From Phytophthora sp. 'mugwort' (Eukaryota > Oomycota > Peronosporomycetes > Peronosporales > Peronosporaceae), in NCBI GenBank assembly GCA_033558025.1, contig JAUCEF010000003.1:2072001-2136000 (forward strand): DNA of 64,000 bases, given 5' to 3'. Position numbers and translations under genes: made by a program. The notes under the pieces are model-generated. The model was not told the DNA's origin and searched no databases. It saw only the letters and a list, made by a program, of their open reading frames with translations. Below, in pieces: positions 1 to 11,800 of the stretch (the first letter of the stretch is position 1; every line of letters starts with the position of its first letter).

Positions 1-1014
1 AAGCTGCAAGATCACGGCGTTGATACGCTTGATGGGACCTTGGAGGGCGGGTGTGGAACAGGAATTATCAATGCTGCAGACCCTGGCGGCGTCCGTTTTG
101 GGTTTTCTCTCTCTTTCTGCCGTGTAGAAACCACATCCTAAAAATGGCCCCCTCCCTCCGTCGTGATACAAATGGAGAAGCGCTCGACTACACAGAAACT
201 GCTGCAGCGTCCACCCAAAACGACTTAAGTATGTGTCAATAGCAGCCGCAGTGAGCCCCGTTAGCTCCGATGGGAAGACGCGACGGCTGTGTGAGGCACC
301 TTGACGAATAGGCGTGTTCAGGAATGTTTCAAAATGGTAAGGACATTTTTTCGACCCATTTCATTTAATCATAACAGCTTCCACAAAAGAAAATGAAAAA
401 TAAACTGGCCAACTCGGACGTAATTTTTAATCGCGTTACAGAGGCAACGATGACAGCGTAAAGTGGGCTCGTGGCAAACAAGAATAGCTCCATCATAGCC
501 TTGCTAGCTGGATATCACCGATTTTGGCACCGAATAGCGCCAACACTGTCAGCCAGGGAACTCGAAAGTATTCTTGATACGAATTTTCTGTAAAATTCAG
601 CAATAAATAGCATGAGGTGTTGCTTGAATCAAGAAATAAATAACTAAATATCGCTGACAAGTCAAATGAATTACCAGTAAGCAGGCTTAGCACGCGACCT
701 GCTAGGCGTGGACTTGCTCTTCGAGTGCTGCGGGGATAGGAGCGTGTCTGATGGAAAATCATAATCGGCCAAAGCTCACACGCAAACACACAACTTGTTC
801 TCCTACTTAGGCTAACGAAACGGGAATGAGCTGTATGACTCATTTTGCCTATTTTCTACACATACATCCCGCCGGTGGTCAACCCAGCTTCAACGTCTCG
901 ACCAGCTTCTCGTGCTTTCGCTGCGTTTTCCAACAGTCCTCCTTTGCCTTGCCAGCGCAAAGCAAAGGAGGACTAGCTCGCAGCTACGCATCAAGCAACA
1001 CCAACTTCCAATCG
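1..1014. other. No recognisable gene; one short hairpin
   Basis: Nothing with a convincing coding signature was recognised on either strand. Short open frames are present but show no family resemblance and no compositional bias. One clear secondary-structure element is visible: a perfect 13-bp inverted repeat (935-947 and 962-974, AGTCCTCCTTTGC and its complement) with a 14-base loop. Its function is unknown. It lies just downstream of the 3' end of the Copia relic that follows on the minus strand, so it could be part of that element's decayed LTR, but no LTR terminus could be defined. Confidence 0.5.
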
Positions 1015-1637
1015 TTACTGGCCTCGCACTGGGCGAGCGCGCACGCCAATCTTGGCTAAACGCATTTCAAAGCGTGGCTTCGCCGTAAACAGATCGGCAG
1101 AATTCTTTGCCGATTTCACCTTGAGCATGTACAGTTCGTTTTTATGAACTTGCTCGCGAACATAATGCCACTTTAGCTCAATGTGACGAGTTCGGCGTCC
1201 AAACGTCGGGTTCGTCGCCATCACTAGGAGGATTGGTTGTCCACGCCGAGCGTTCTTGCGCTTCATTCTGGCAACATCTCGTCCAATATGTTAATCAACG
1301 TTCTGCCCACCAAGGCGGACTCACAGGCGGCGACGTACTCTGCCTCCGCAGTAGATTGTGCAACTATGGTTTGTCGACGAGAAGCCCATGACACTGCTCC
1401 ACTCAGCACCGTAAATACATATCCCGTAGTGTCCTTGCGAGTGTTGATGTTGTTCACCCAATCGCTATCAAAATGTCCCGGCAGATGCACTCCAATCTCA
1501 CACGTCGTTCGGTTCTGGAAAGTGATTTCCTTACTCACAGTACCTAGCAGGTAACGCATGGCACACTTCAGGGCACCAATGTGGTGCTCTATTGGATGAT
1601 CCACGTATTTGCTAAGTTGTCCAACTGCAAACATCAA
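1015..1637 (-). pseudogene. Copia RNase H and C-terminal tail
   Basis: Minus strand 1637-1263 carries the RNase H domain: 'HIGALKCAMRYLLGT', the 'DSDWVNNINTRKDTTGYVF' block with the catalytic Asp, and 'STAEAEYVAACESA' with the catalytic Glu. After a frameshift near 1263 the reading continues at 1266-1015 with 'VMATNPTFGRRTRHIELKWHY' (split here by the frame change), the conserved Copia C-terminal block that follows RNase H. The expected catalytic 'DNQ' motif falls in the frameshifted stretch and is lost. Known role: removal of RNA from the RNA:DNA hybrid during reverse transcription. Here it is a relic. Confidence 0.88.
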
Positions 1638-1701
1638 ATCTGGACGCGTTCCAGTTACAGCTCCAAGATACTTCCGTCTGATTGCTCACACTTGTTCAAG
1701 T

Positions 1702-1917
1702 TCACATTTGTTTCCATAGGTATATCACACTTGTTGTAATAACCCTCCTCAAGTCCAAAGCTTGTTGTAATAAACTTGTTGTAATAACCCTCCTCAAGTC
1801 CAAAGCTTTCCACTTCCCCCCAATCGAGGTCGGGTACAACGTCGAGTCCATAACGTAGTCCTCAAGATACTTCGGTCGCTTCCGCTGTCTTGGCTCGTAG
1901 CGCTGTCTTTTTGTCAT
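1702..1917 (-). pseudogene. Copia integrase-RT linker with internal duplication
   Basis: The minus-strand frame includes 'RPKYLEDYVMDSTLYPT', a typical basic-to-acidic linker between integrase and reverse transcriptase in Copia polyproteins. The same frame contains the peptide ALDLRRVITTS twice because of a 31-bp direct duplication of the underlying DNA (see the separate repeat entry). The RT that should follow is absent. Confidence rests on the linker resemblance and on its correct position between the integrase and RNase H pieces. Confidence 0.65.
1731..1806. repeat. 31-bp direct repeat, period 45
   Basis: The 31-bp unit beginning TTGTTGTAATAACCCTCCTC occurs identically at 1731-1761 and 1776-1806, separated by 14 bp that itself begins with part of the same unit (TTGTTGTAATAAAC). 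This looks like a local slippage duplication after the RT deletion in the Copia relic. Confidence 0.9.
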
Positions 1918-2851
1918 CCCGACTACGCTTCTCGCTCTGCCTCGACTTCTCGCTCAAGCCTCGCATTCGATCGAGTAGTGCACTTATGTATCTTGGTCAT
2001 CTAGCCCATACGTCTCGATATCCATTCCATGAGGCTCTTCAGCTTCTTGACTGGGCAAATTATCATCAGGATAACTTCTTCGTAGTCCGGAGGTTTATCG
2101 TCTGATGTATCATCGGCTACATCGCTCTTGTTCACTTGTCACTACGGATTCTCCGTCATCAAGTTTGGCTTCAATGCCAGCAGTCTTCTAGTCGCAATTA
2201 GCTCCAGCTACTTCAGCAGCTTCATCACAAGCAACTTCAGCATAATCTGAAAACGATTCATGATCAGAAGTATCCACTTGGATTTCTTCGTTATCGTCCT
2301 GGCTACTTTCACTTGCACTGTCTTCTTCGGCATCGGAAGTCATTGGCCGCAAGAAAATCTGAGTTCTCGGTTTATCGTCGCCGCCATTCTCCTCATCACC
2401 GCTGTTTTCTCCAGTATCATTGTCCCCTCAGACTTAGTATCAGCATTGCTTTCAGCGGCTTCACATTCCTCCTTGGAATTCATATCCACACTCTCCATTT
2501 CACGTTGTCCTGGTCGTAGACCATCATACTCTTGACTTGATTTTATTATGTAAGTGGGGTGTTCGTATATTGGTCGCAATGGCTAATGTGGCTATTTGTA
2601 TGGTAGCCCCCTGATAAACTACTCTTTGCTAAACGTTAAAACATGACGCAGATACGTTTTAACCGTGCGAGCAACATATCTAAATAGCAGTTTTACGATC
2701 TAAATAGATCGTAAAACTGACTGCATTAGTGGGATAAAGGTGGGTGTTCATAAGAACTTGGCGGGCTGTGTAGCTGTTGCTCAGCCCACGTGATGTACTC
2801 TTTAATGCGATCTGAGGTTTTCTTCTTGTCCGTCAACGGATAGACAGTCAA

Positions 2852-3350
2852 TCATTGCGAATATCCATTCACGATCACGAATATCTGCGAGTACCTCGTT
2901 GTGTGCTTCTTTCCTGGATCCTTCAAGTCGACGAAGATAATGTAGTTTGGTTCTTCGAACTCACGCTCGAATTTCTTCTTACGCTTCGGGCGCGTTTGCT
3001 TCAAGAGTTCACAAATTCCACACTTCGGTAAGTCTCGCCCTCTCTCAACAGCATTCCTTTGACGAGTTCTTTGTCTACCATGTGCTTTAGATGCCGCGCA
3101 CAACTGTGTCCATGTCTTGCATGCCACGTGCGAATCGTCGCAACACCATCCGAGCTTGTGACGTTTGCCACCTGCCGTGGCCCCTGAAATCAAGGTTGAT
3201 CTTCGATCCAGGTATTGTGGCCCTTGAACTTCCACACATTGTTCATGGCCACGTTGCTCCGCAAGACGAGTTCACCGTTCCGGTAAACCTTGCACTCACC
3301 GTCCTTCTCGTTTTTCTTTTCCACGAAGCCTTGTTACCTCGCCAACCTAA
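2852..3350 (-). pseudogene. Copia GAG-pre-integrase / integrase N-terminus
   Basis: The minus strand around 3190-3100 reads a degraded 'TWHARHGHSCARHLKHMVDK', the histidine-containing start of the GAG-pre-integrase domain of Copia polyproteins. It is followed by 'CGICELLKQTRPKRKKKF' (the C-x2-C arm of the integrase zinc finger) and 'YIIFVDLKDPG', which corresponds to the beginning of the integrase catalytic core. A frameshift separates the His pair from the Cys pair. The frame closes at 2852, before the rest of the integrase core. Known family behaviour: this region of the polyprotein binds LTR ends; here it cannot be functional. Confidence 0.8.
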
Positions 3351-3500
3351 CTGAATACAATTTCCTACTTGCATTCGGGATGTAGACCGTGTCCTCGAGG
3401 AAAAGTGTTGTCAGCACTCCGTCTCCGACATCAGACGCCAGTGCAACCACTCCAACATATTCGGCCACTTAATGCATGCCGAGTGCGAACCCTTGAATGG

Positions 3501-4053
3501 TATTGCTTCGACCCGACAACGTGGGTACTCACTCTGCTGTCACAGACCGAGCGGCGGTCGGCAATTCCACTATTTCATCTTCACTGCTTGGCTCCTCATG
3601 TAGGCACATGCAGGCGAGCAACAGACAGATGACAATGAGGACAGCGGCGAAGTACTGCTGAGTATAGTCAACAAGGAGGAGACGATGGACGAGTTGGTAG
3701 TACGCATTGCCGTATCTTGGCAACTAAAAAGCAGCGAGGATCCGGCCAGTCGTCGTACCCAAGTGCCAGGAGTGCGGTGAGCCGCAGGGTTCGAAATGCC
3801 GCTTTTGAACGTGCTTTCGACTCGCTTTCATGTGGGATAGTTGCAATGCCACAGAGCTTGGATTTGTATCCCAACCACGCAGTACATAGGTGTTAGTGTT
3901 GACAGGCTAATACAAGACATTTGTCGAATGTAAATGATCCATGTTGTTGTGTGGCTGCTGATACGGAGGGTTGTTGTGAAGGTAAATGTAAAACTCTACA
4001 ATATGAACTTCCTCCCGCCTACGACGTGCTTACGTTCTTCTTTGCTCCCGACC
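3501..4053. other. No recognisable gene
   Basis: Between the Copia relic and the MULE relic no domain could be recognised. Small frames on both strands have no family resemblance. The left part may be further decayed Copia protease sequence, but no DSGAS-type motif could be found. Confidence 0.4.
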
Positions 4054-5121
4054 CTACGCTGGAACCGACTCGCCTCCGCTTCTGCTCCCCTTCTTCACCA
4101 AGGCGCCGATGAAAAGCATCATCTCCTCGATGCGTGCACGAGCCTCCTCTTTGTCTCGCGCACGCTCCTCCATCTCCAGTTTCTCCTGTCGGCGCCTTTC
4201 TTCAGCTTCCAATTTGTCCGCGTGATAACGGGCCTCACGAGCCGATATTTCGTCGCGACGGCATTGTTCTGGTCGGTACATCGCGTGTCCGCCCCAAGCT
4301 CATTCTCCTCGCGCATCATGAGCATCATTTCGAACATGTTGCCACCCATGGTGCTAGTGGTGTTCTCCAGGTTGCTCAGGCGCTGCTTTAACTCCGTGGT
4401 TTCCTTGGCAGCTTTCACGGGTTTCGTCTTGGCAAAACTAGCCTCGACAAGCTCGGGGACCTCTCCGTTTACACGCTGGCACCCGGGGGTCTCCTCAAAC
4501 TCGGTTAGGTTACCGCATCAAGACGATTTGACGCGATTTCATAGCGCTTCGCGATCTCCTTCTGTTGTCCACATCCTGAGGTCATAAGCACGTCACTGGA
4601 CGACACAATCGTTGAAGCCGGCCCGCACTCAAGTCTTTCAGTAATTACTATTGCTTTCCTTGGGTTTTGAATTAACCACATTATGTTATTCGTGTTTGGA
4701 GTTGATGACCAGTCGCGTTTTATGACAGAGTACAGCCTCCGCGGCTCGTCAAGTGCTTCTTCTTTGTCGGAATCATACTGTATTAACAACACGTCGGGGG
4801 CTGACTCGGAGTATTGATATTTGGCCTTGGCAGCCGCACTTCTCGTAAACGAGCTCTCGTAGGCATACTAACTCATTAAGTCGGATAGAGACTGCATCCA
4901 TGCATCGTACTTCGGATTACGCACGACGCTCAACGTGTACAAATCATCCAGAAACTTACTTTCTTCTTGAGACGGGTAACACATAATGGAAGCAATACAC
5001 TCATCTTCCACCATAAACGAGTCCACCAGATCCCCCGACTGCTTCTCAATTCAACTTTTTTGTATTGTAGCCCGGCGTAACTGAATTTGCTATCTCGAAT
5101 GAGCTCCACATGGATCGACAA
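4054..5121 (-). pseudogene. MULE C-terminal region: SWIM remnant and coiled coil
   Basis: Reading down the minus strand, 'FSYAGLQYKKVEL' and 'LYSVIKRDWSS' match the segment just before the SWIM zinc finger (normally ...RDWTCSCxF...CRH). The Cys/His ligands are not conserved here. The distal part (4418-4054) is a strongly charged heptad-rich stretch ('EERRRQEKLEMEERARDKEE') predicted by eye to be a coiled coil, with a stop near 4054. It could alternatively be an unrelated oomycete coiled-coil ORF that happens to abut the MULE. Several frames are needed to read through. Confidence 0.55.
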
Positions 5122-5330
5122 GAATCCCAGTTCTTCGCGAAATAAGCCTCAAAGGAATGCTTGGGTAAGTGACCACCGTCGTCTTGAACAGCTGCGCCCA
5201 AGTTCCATTATCGGCGCACAGCATGCTCCACATCACCACCAGCACCCACAGCACTCCTACGCTCGCCCAGCTCATCACTACCAGCACCCAACTAGAGAAT
5301 CTTGATCCAGCTCCAGATCGACGTAAGATA

Positions 5331-5742
5331 TCACCGCGACAAGCAGTCATGATGTGCTACATATACCTCCGATACTTCAAGAATTCCCGCTGCGTACACC
5401 AACAGGTTAACCATGTCATGCAACTGGTTCTTCTGCCAGGCTAGAATCCATACTCCGCGCTTGCTATCTTCTCGCGCAGATATTTTTGGAACGTGAAATT
5501 GACATAGTAACACCATGCACTGACATCTCCGTAAAATCCTCGTCGATCAAGATGCACCATGTCCGTGGCCAGGCAGGGTTGGTTCGCTTGAATTTCTCCA
5601 ACACCGTCAAAAGCACCGGACTACGCTCATTTTGGATAACGACATGTTGAACAAACTGGCCCTTTCCAAAAACATCGTAGGCCATTATTGAGAATACCTT
5701 GTACTTGGAGACGTTAGTTCCATGCGTGGCGTCGATCATCAA
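5331..5742 (-). pseudogene. MULE transposase catalytic core (relic)
   Basis: The minus strand reads 'MMIDATHGTNVSKYKVFS', the first catalytic Asp block of SWIM-MULE transposases, then 'VFGKGQFVQHVVIQNERS' and 'WPRTWCILIDEDFTEMSV', which holds the second Asp block (usually IDKDF.E). After a frameshift near 5516 it continues with 'VLLCQFHVPKI', the C-x-F-H motif that always follows the second Asp. The third catalytic residue (Glu) lies in the degraded section. Family knowledge: DD(E) RNase H-like cut-and-paste transposase. Confidence 0.85.
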
Positions 5743-5920
5743 GACTTTCGGAAATCAATCGAACCATTAACGCATCTAGAAAAAAAATAATACACGTGGC
5801 AATAGACGACGAGATATATTGGACGGATTAGGCGATACGATAACAAGGACTAATCGTACCTTATTGTGTACCAATCCACAAAACTCCGTCCAACATTTCC
5901 AGCGTCCTCCGAAAATTCGA

Positions 5921-6450
5921 TCATCCACTGAAGCCGTTTTGCGCTGGTAGGAGCCGTTTCCTCCCGCCTTTTAGCGTGCGGCTAGGGTTGTTCACATCTT
6001 GATTAGAGGAATTACACTCAAAGTTGTCGTTTTGTATATGAACTTGAGTATGCGCTTCTTTTTGGCTCGCCATCGTCACCACGCCTGGCTCCAATGCAGT
6101 TCGATTGTGTGGATACCGACTGAAGGTGTGCTTACCCAGGGTGTTATTATGCACCAAACGCGACGAAAAACCCCGCAAAACAAACATAGAAGCCGTGTTA
6201 TCATCGACTTGGACACACGCATTAATCTGTAGTATAACACATAGATCGCATACCCCGTCAGACCCAACTAGACAGCGCGATGTACAACTTGCCCAAATGT
6301 ACACAATATCACCCAACTCAGCACAAACAGCACAAACACTACCTGGGCACTACAGTCCATATCTCTCGACTGAAGTTTTCTCTGCCTTTCCCGCGCGGCT
6401 TGAATGTCCCCGAATGCGTGCAGATGAAAGTAATCCCCTGGTTTTCCCAC
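5921..6450 (-). pseudogene. MULE N-terminal FAR1-like region
   Basis: The two minus-strand pieces 'RERQRKLQSRDMDCSAQ' (6450 side) and 'INACVQVDDNTASMFVLRGF' (6230 side) join as the typical 'basic patch - CxAxI - V/L-rich' FAR1 start of SWIM-MULE transposases. They are followed by 'HNNTLGKHTFSRYPHNR', the HNH-like zinc ligand block that precedes the transposase core in this family. A frameshift lies between the two pieces. Role in intact members: DNA binding at the terminal inverted repeats. Confidence 0.7.
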
Positions 6451-6908
6451 TCATGCGGCAGCAAGGGTTGTTTCGACCCCGACGAGCGGATCTTGTTGTT
6501 TTTGGAAGTCACAGTTTTGTTGGTGCGGACGCGAAAGCTCTATCGTAGACAACGCACATACGTCATCAATTAATATCATTTCAGTTTCACAACACCTCCT
6601 TCCTCAAATCTAACAGCAGTCGCATACCTGGTGAGTTTACTTCATGTAGTCACCCAAGTAGCGCTCCAGTCATCCCAAGCCTCGAACTCGGATCGTTGGA
6701 GGGCCGGCGCAAGCATCTCGAGCCGCTGACGGTCATGTGCGTTGCCCGGAACGGTCCGAGGATGGTCCAATCCTTCCGAGCGCCCTTGCTTGGGCTGACA
6801 GCCCGTGTGGATCGCAGTCACCACCGCAGAGTCCGCCCATTCCTCATCACCGGGTACGAACGTAAGCGACGGCGAGTAGTTGTGGAGGGGAATCGTCGGC
6901 TGCACCAC

Positions 6909-8138
6909 GGTCGAAATGGTACAGCACCCTCCTCACCGTCTTTACCCGCGGGTCGCAGCCCAGGTGTCTACCGCCACGCGTTCTTCCCAAATGAATGGCC
7001 TGAGCTGCTGGTATACAGTAGTGCATACGCTACACACCGGACGGATAGATCTGATGGGGCTGGCTCAAAATATGATACATTTTTACCTAACCCAGTTGGG
7101 CGCGGTGCTCACTCTTATTGCCCTACTCCGGTTAGTTGGCGAATTGCACATACCCCTTCAACCGCGTGCTATACCGGACTGATCCGGTGTTGTCTCACTG
7201 TTGCAGCAACTGCGGGTAATTCAGCACCAGAAGCTCCATTAAATGGCTTCTTTGCCGCTCATCCCAGACGAGACGTGCTACGATAGCGGTGTCACGATGG
7301 GGTTGTCGACTGTGGTATAGGACGTCTTTCAGTTGTTTCCCAGCACTGAAAATCAATCGGAGACGCGAGGTCGGGAATGCTACCATCCCGATCCCGAAAT
7401 GGCCGCATGTTGAGAGCACCATGTAGGGTGTCATTCCGCACAAAAAGCGCCATGCAGCCTCTCCTCTTTCGCAATGATTCTGTTACTGATTGCACCTCGT
7501 AGTGTAGCCTGTGTCAAGTCATTGCCGACGACCGCACCACACTGTCAGAATGGGACCTCGAAAATACGTCAGGAAGTGAAGCACCCGCACCATCTCCACC
7601 TTCTCCGTGTGCATGACTTCTCCACTATAAACGATGCACGCATATACCACGGTTGACTAGATAGAGTCCCATATCCTAATTACTCGAGTTGAGCTTCATG
7701 TTTATTTTGCGGAGCAATATACACTATTGTGTCTTCTCCATTCGCCGGCGCGATCATTAACATGTCCCCGATCACCAGTGCGGCTGGAGTACGATCGAGC
7801 GCCAATCTCTTCAATGAACTGCCGGCAATGCTAAACTTTCTATTTTCAGGTTTGGAACCCCGATGCCTCTATGTTACCGTTGAAGAGTAGCTATATGTTC
7901 GTTTGGCAAAGCCCTGCCTGCAATAAAAGTATTCTATGGTCCGTGAACCGTAGATGCCAGACAACGATTTTTAATCTTGTTTTTTTGGAAGGTGCTAACG
8001 TCTTGGCAGATGGCAATTGATGTCTTCCAATAAATAGCAGCTTGGCGACGATGATGGCCATCGCAATCATACTCCGTTGGTCAACCGTGACAGGGTTTTA
8101 AGTGCTAGCGCAAGCTTTGTTCCAGTTGAGTCCTCGCA
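6909..8138. other. No recognisable gene upstream of the Gypsy LTR
   Basis: About 1.2 kb separates the MULE start from the Gypsy 5' LTR. Small open frames occur on both strands (for example minus strand 7443-7195) but none resembles a known family. The left part could contain the MULE 5' terminal inverted repeat, but a partner copy was not found. The five bases immediately before the LTR, TCGCA at 8134-8138, are the left copy of the Gypsy target-site duplication. Confidence 0.5.
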
Positions 8139-8505
8139 TGTAACGGGGTTACATGGAGAGTGCCAAGTCACTCTTCAGAATGGTGTACCTAAGTACCTAA
8201 GTGATGTAGCTAACATCACTATGACGTCACGGTAATGACGTCACGGATAGGTACCCCCACACATATGGTACAAAGATCTCAGAGTCACCCAATAGGCTAA
8301 CATCTAAGATACTTTATTGGGAACTAATTGTTAGTATGTAGACGCATTAAAAGGGGTCACCTTGAAAAATATTCAATCTTAACTATACCTAATTTTGGTA
8401 ACAGTCCCCAGCCTAGGGACTTGTGCACTGCCGTTCACTGAAAATTTGTATTCTCTCTGGAAGTCACACTTCCTATGCAAGGTGTGTGTTGTGTGCCCCG
8501 TCACA
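8139..8505 (+). repeat. 5' LTR of Gypsy element
   Basis: It starts with the 15-bp near-palindrome TGTAACGGGGTTACA and ends ...GTGTGCCCCGTCACA. It contains the CRE-like duplicated TGACGTCACGG motif (about 8222-8245), which is partly altered in the 3' LTR. Length is identical to the 3' LTR. The following bases CTTGGTAGCACTTG are where the primer-binding site should be; a tRNA could not be assigned. Confidence 0.95.
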
Positions 8506-8573
8506 CTTGGTAGCACTTGTAGTCAATCCTCGCCTACGCGGGTTACTACCTGAAACCTCTGGGTTCTAGCAAC

Positions 8574-9352
8574 ATGGACCGGAGTGAGTTTCCTCATCTG
8601 AACGACTCACAGTTCGAGTCCGTTCGTAAGACGGCTGGTATCGTTGGTATGGATGCCTTGTTGCCGTCGTCAACGCAAGCTGAGCAGGTCGAATGCGTGA
8701 CCGCGTTCGACATGTATGAGCGGGGGCTCATCGCACATCTGCAATTCCGGCCACATAGTCCAAACCGGTCTACCCCAAGACGTTAAGGCTGAGGGTAAAC
8801 CCGTACGAAGGGAAGGGAGGGGAAAACCTTCACTTCTGGGTACGAGAAGTAGAGCTCGCAATGGATACGGTTCTCACTCTTCAGAGCACCTCGGAGTGGC
8901 TGTCGCCTTCTCCAACCTTAGCAGGCGTGCTAAGAGTTGGGCGTATACGCGGGAAGCGATAACGCCTGGATGCTTCGTATCCTGGACTCTAAGCTGTTCA
9001 CACAGCTTAGAGCCGCGTTCCTCCCGGCGAACTATGAGTAGCCGTCACGCTTCCTGTCATGTAAAGAGGAAAGATGTGAGCTGCACGAATACATCCAGGA
9101 GATGCGGGAGCTTACCGCATCCCTCGTGAGAAACCCACTCCATGAACACATCAAGGTGACCTGTTCATGGACGGCCTAAGAGTAGGCTCGGACCGCACCC
9201 AGCTGCTTCGGGTGCAGGCTAATAATTTGGAAGAGGCGATCCAATCTCCCTCCAAGAGGAGTACAGTCACCACCAGGCGTGCGCGCCAGTGGCGATGTGA
9301 TCAGGGCCTGCGGCACCAAGTCGGGGGACCCCGAGGGGGCCAGTTCTCATAG
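8574..9352 (+). pseudogene. Gypsy gag (relic)
   Basis: The first ATG after the 5' LTR begins 'MDRSEFPHLNDSQFESV'. Across several frames one can follow the oomycete Gypsy gag core: a 'G.EGENL..WVREVE.A' block near 8800-8860, 'LHEYIQEM'-like sequence near 9080-9110, and 'FMDGLRVG...TQLLRVQA..LEEAI' (9163-9240). At least three frame changes and several stops interrupt it. No zinc knuckle could be found. Role in intact copies: nucleocapsid formation. Confidence 0.75.
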
Positions 9353-9577
9353 AACTTGGGCTCGTTGGGCAGCATGAAATTCGCTGCTATAGCAGTGGTA
9401 AGCTAGGGCACATGGCACGTGCCTGTCCTGCGATGGGGGGAAGACGAAAGCGTTTCCCTATCAAGCCCATCGTGCTCAAGGGTCGCTCGCAAAGGCCGTG
9501 ACCCCACGGACAGGGGAATGCAGGACACCAATAGGGGCGAGCACCCTACTGAGGTATTCCCTAAGTCTTCATGAGCG

Positions 9578-9990
9578 GTGCGCGGGTGGCGCGCACCATG
9601 GAGACTTAGCCCTGAGAGCCTGTGCATTATCGAACCGAAGAAGGGCAGCGTTGGGATGCTAGTAGAACACGTAAGTGTACGGGGATATACCCATCCCTTT
9701 CGAGTCTTAATAGACTCCAAGGCGCCGAAGAACTTCGCACGCCGCCAGACCGTTGCGGAGAACAGCAACACTCGCCGATGCTTTACGAGAAAGCAAAGGT
9801 TACGGGACAGTGTTGGTACAACTGCCCGACGGAACGGTGACTACCGTTCCCAAAATCCATGTGGATCTAGCTGTGAAGTTCGAGGACTTCGACAGCATGG
9901 AGCAGGTTACTGTCCAAGCGATGGACAAGTATGCGCTGGCTCGAAAAACATGCGCCATAGATCGATTGGCAAACAAAGTCATCCGGGACA
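9578..9990 (+). pseudogene. Gypsy aspartic protease region (relic)
   Basis: The plus strand reads 'FRVLIDSKAPKNFARRQTV' with the Asp codon at 9713-9715. In intact relatives this is the active-site loop D-S-G-A-S followed by NF(A/V)R; here Gly is Lys and Ser is Pro, so the catalytic motif is destroyed. A second frame (9753-9990) continues with 'TVTTVPKIHVDLAVKFEDF' and 'VTVQAMDKY', the C-terminal half of the protease barrel. A single-base frame change joins the two. Confidence 0.7.
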
Positions 9991-10827
9991 ACCGACCCCC
10001 AGTTACTGGTAGAGCATTGGTGAGTCATGTGCCCATCTCTGACGGGGGCTGGGTCGTCAGAAAGGGGCGCAGGGATGCAGGAGCACCCAGTGTGGTATTG
10101 GCCGACGTATTGAGCGACTCCCTAAAATCGGTGGCAGCAGAAGCCGCACCTGGTCGAGTGCGGCAGTCCTCACCAGGTAACCCTTGACCCCGCCGGAATC
10201 TAGACCGGCGCCAAGGATTCAAGTGTGTCGGTGCCAGGTGGTACCGACCAGGTGGGTAACCAAGGTCCACATCAAGTCACCCAGACTGAAACAGGCGAGG
10301 AAGACGCGCGAGGCGCTTCGTGCGTAGGTAACCGTGTTCCATACCAAGCCACCCAGTCTGAAACTGACGAGGAAGTTGGATAATGCGCTTCCTGTGTGGG
10401 TAACTTTGTTTCACACCAGGTTGCCCAGACCTTAACTGAAGAAGAAGGGGCGGAATGCGCTTCTTGGGTGGGTAACTATGTTCCACATGATGCCCTAGAG
10501 GCTTCAGACGTCGTCAACAAAACGTCTACAGACGTGGGCAACGAATACCACGTCACGGTCGCCATCGACGACATAATCGACGCCGCAAGTCGAGTATGAA
10601 GTCACTTCATACTGGAGTAGCTTCAAACGACTAGGGACCAAGGGCCCGGGTACTTCCGACGCGGCCAGTCGAAGGGTGGTATAACATCTTCGACGGCTAG
10701 ACCGGCAATCGGGTCAAGGCAGGCATCATCCAACTAGATCCGCTGCCCGAGGTGTCAGAGCTCCTGCCCTCGAAGAGTTGACGCCGACAGATTTCCTGGC
10801 CGACCGGAAGGCTGGGAAATCGCGGAG

Positions 10828-11800
10828 GTGGTACTCTTGAAGCAAGAGTCCACTCCAGAGGAATTGAACTCCTTCTCAGTTATGGACGATGACGTCCTGG
10901 AGGCATTCTCCTCCCAGCGTGCCTCGCGCATGGGTTCAGAGATTCTCAAGAACCCGAAGGATCCCGTGTATTCTTTGATGAAGGAGTGCGAGGACGTGGT
11001 GTCCAAGGATCAACCGTCTCAGCTCCCACCGGATCGTGGGATCAGGCACGAGATTGATCTCGTGCCGGGCCCAAAGTATTGTGTCACCAGACAATGATCA
11101 CTGCCTCGCGAGTGTGAGGTCATTGATGCCTTCTTCGCCGCAAACGCCAATGCAGGCATGATGCGGGATTCGAAATCCCCGCACTCGACGCCAAACGTCT
11201 GTGTTCGGAATCCGAACGGGAAGTGGCGTCTGGCTCATGCTTTTAATAAACTGAACAGCGCAACGGAGCCGGCCCAGACAATCATCCCGCAAAAAAGATG
11301 TGTTGTTAAACAACATGACCGTGTGTGAGTTATACAGCGCCCTGGAACTGGTGGACGGATTCTACTAGATCCTGATGCGCGAGAGCGACATCTCACTCAC
11401 CGCAGTGAGCACCCCGAGCGGTATGCTCCGGGTGTGGCTGGTGATGTCACAGGGCTTGTCTAATAATACCTGGGAGACGTTCAATCGCCTAGTCACGCAG
11501 GTGTTAGACCACTGCGTGCGTACGTACAGTCATACTTCGACGACGTCCACAGCCGTGCCGCGGGAGGCAAGACCGCTATGGAAGTTCTTTTGGAGCACCT
11601 CCGTCGAGTGGGGATGCCATAAGAGCGAACAAGCTCTATGCCAACATCGACAAGTGCGTCTTCGTGGCGCAAAAGACCAAATTGCTCGGTTGCTTTGTTA
11701 GTAACGTCGGCATTCGAGCCTACCCGGAGAAGGTCAAGGCCATCTCGGCTTGGCCAACGCCAAGGTCCCAGAAGGGCCTGAGGAAGTGGCTGGGGCTTGG
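10828..11800 (+). pseudogene. Gypsy reverse transcriptase (relic)
   Basis: It starts with the typical lead-in 'QLPPDRGIRHEIDLVPG' (11014-11064), then, past a stop at 11095-11097, 'CEVIDAFFAA' and 'SPHSTPNVCVRNPNGKW' (finger and palm region). 'GFY*ILMRESDI' has a stop in place of the usual Gln, and the catalytic box 'YFDD' lies at 11533-11544. Downstream 'NLAFVAQKTK'-like and 'EKVKAISAWPTP' blocks lead into RNase H. At least two in-frame stops and several frameshifts are visible. The family assignment (Ty3/Gypsy) rests on these motifs and on integrase following RNase H. Confidence 0.9.

Larger units (their letters stand above)
1015..3500 (-). mobile_element. Ty1/Copia retrotransposon relic
   Basis: Reading the minus strand from 3500 to 1015, the pieces come in Copia order: end of the protease/pre-integrase region (3360-3500), GAG-pre-integrase and start of integrase (2852-3350), an acidic linker (2340-2579), the integrase-RT linker (1702-1917), then RNase H and the C-terminal tail (1015-1637). 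The reverse transcriptase core, which should lie between the linker and RNase H, is missing, so there is an internal deletion near 1640-1700. Several stops and frameshifts separate the pieces. No LTR pair or target-site duplication could be found. The element is dead. Confidence 0.85.
4054..6908 (-). mobile_element. SWIM-type MULE (Mutator-like) relic
   Basis: On the minus strand, from 6908 downward, the pieces follow the order of oomycete Mutator-like transposases with an N-terminal FAR1/zinc-binding region, an RNase H-like core and a C-terminal SWIM zinc finger: N-terminal start (6908-6642, 'FEAWDDWSATW', then the frame continues with 'YLGDYMK' before a stop), FAR1-like segment (6450-5921), transposase core (5742-5331), post-core and degraded SWIM region (5121-4505), and a coiled-coil tail (4418-4054). 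Each join needs a stop or frameshift to be ignored, so the element is dead. Terminal inverted repeats were not identified. Confidence 0.75.

Noticed and set aside
7195..7495. Minus-strand frames upstream of the MULE start
   Set aside because: No motif of any TE or host family could be recognised; left as unannotated.
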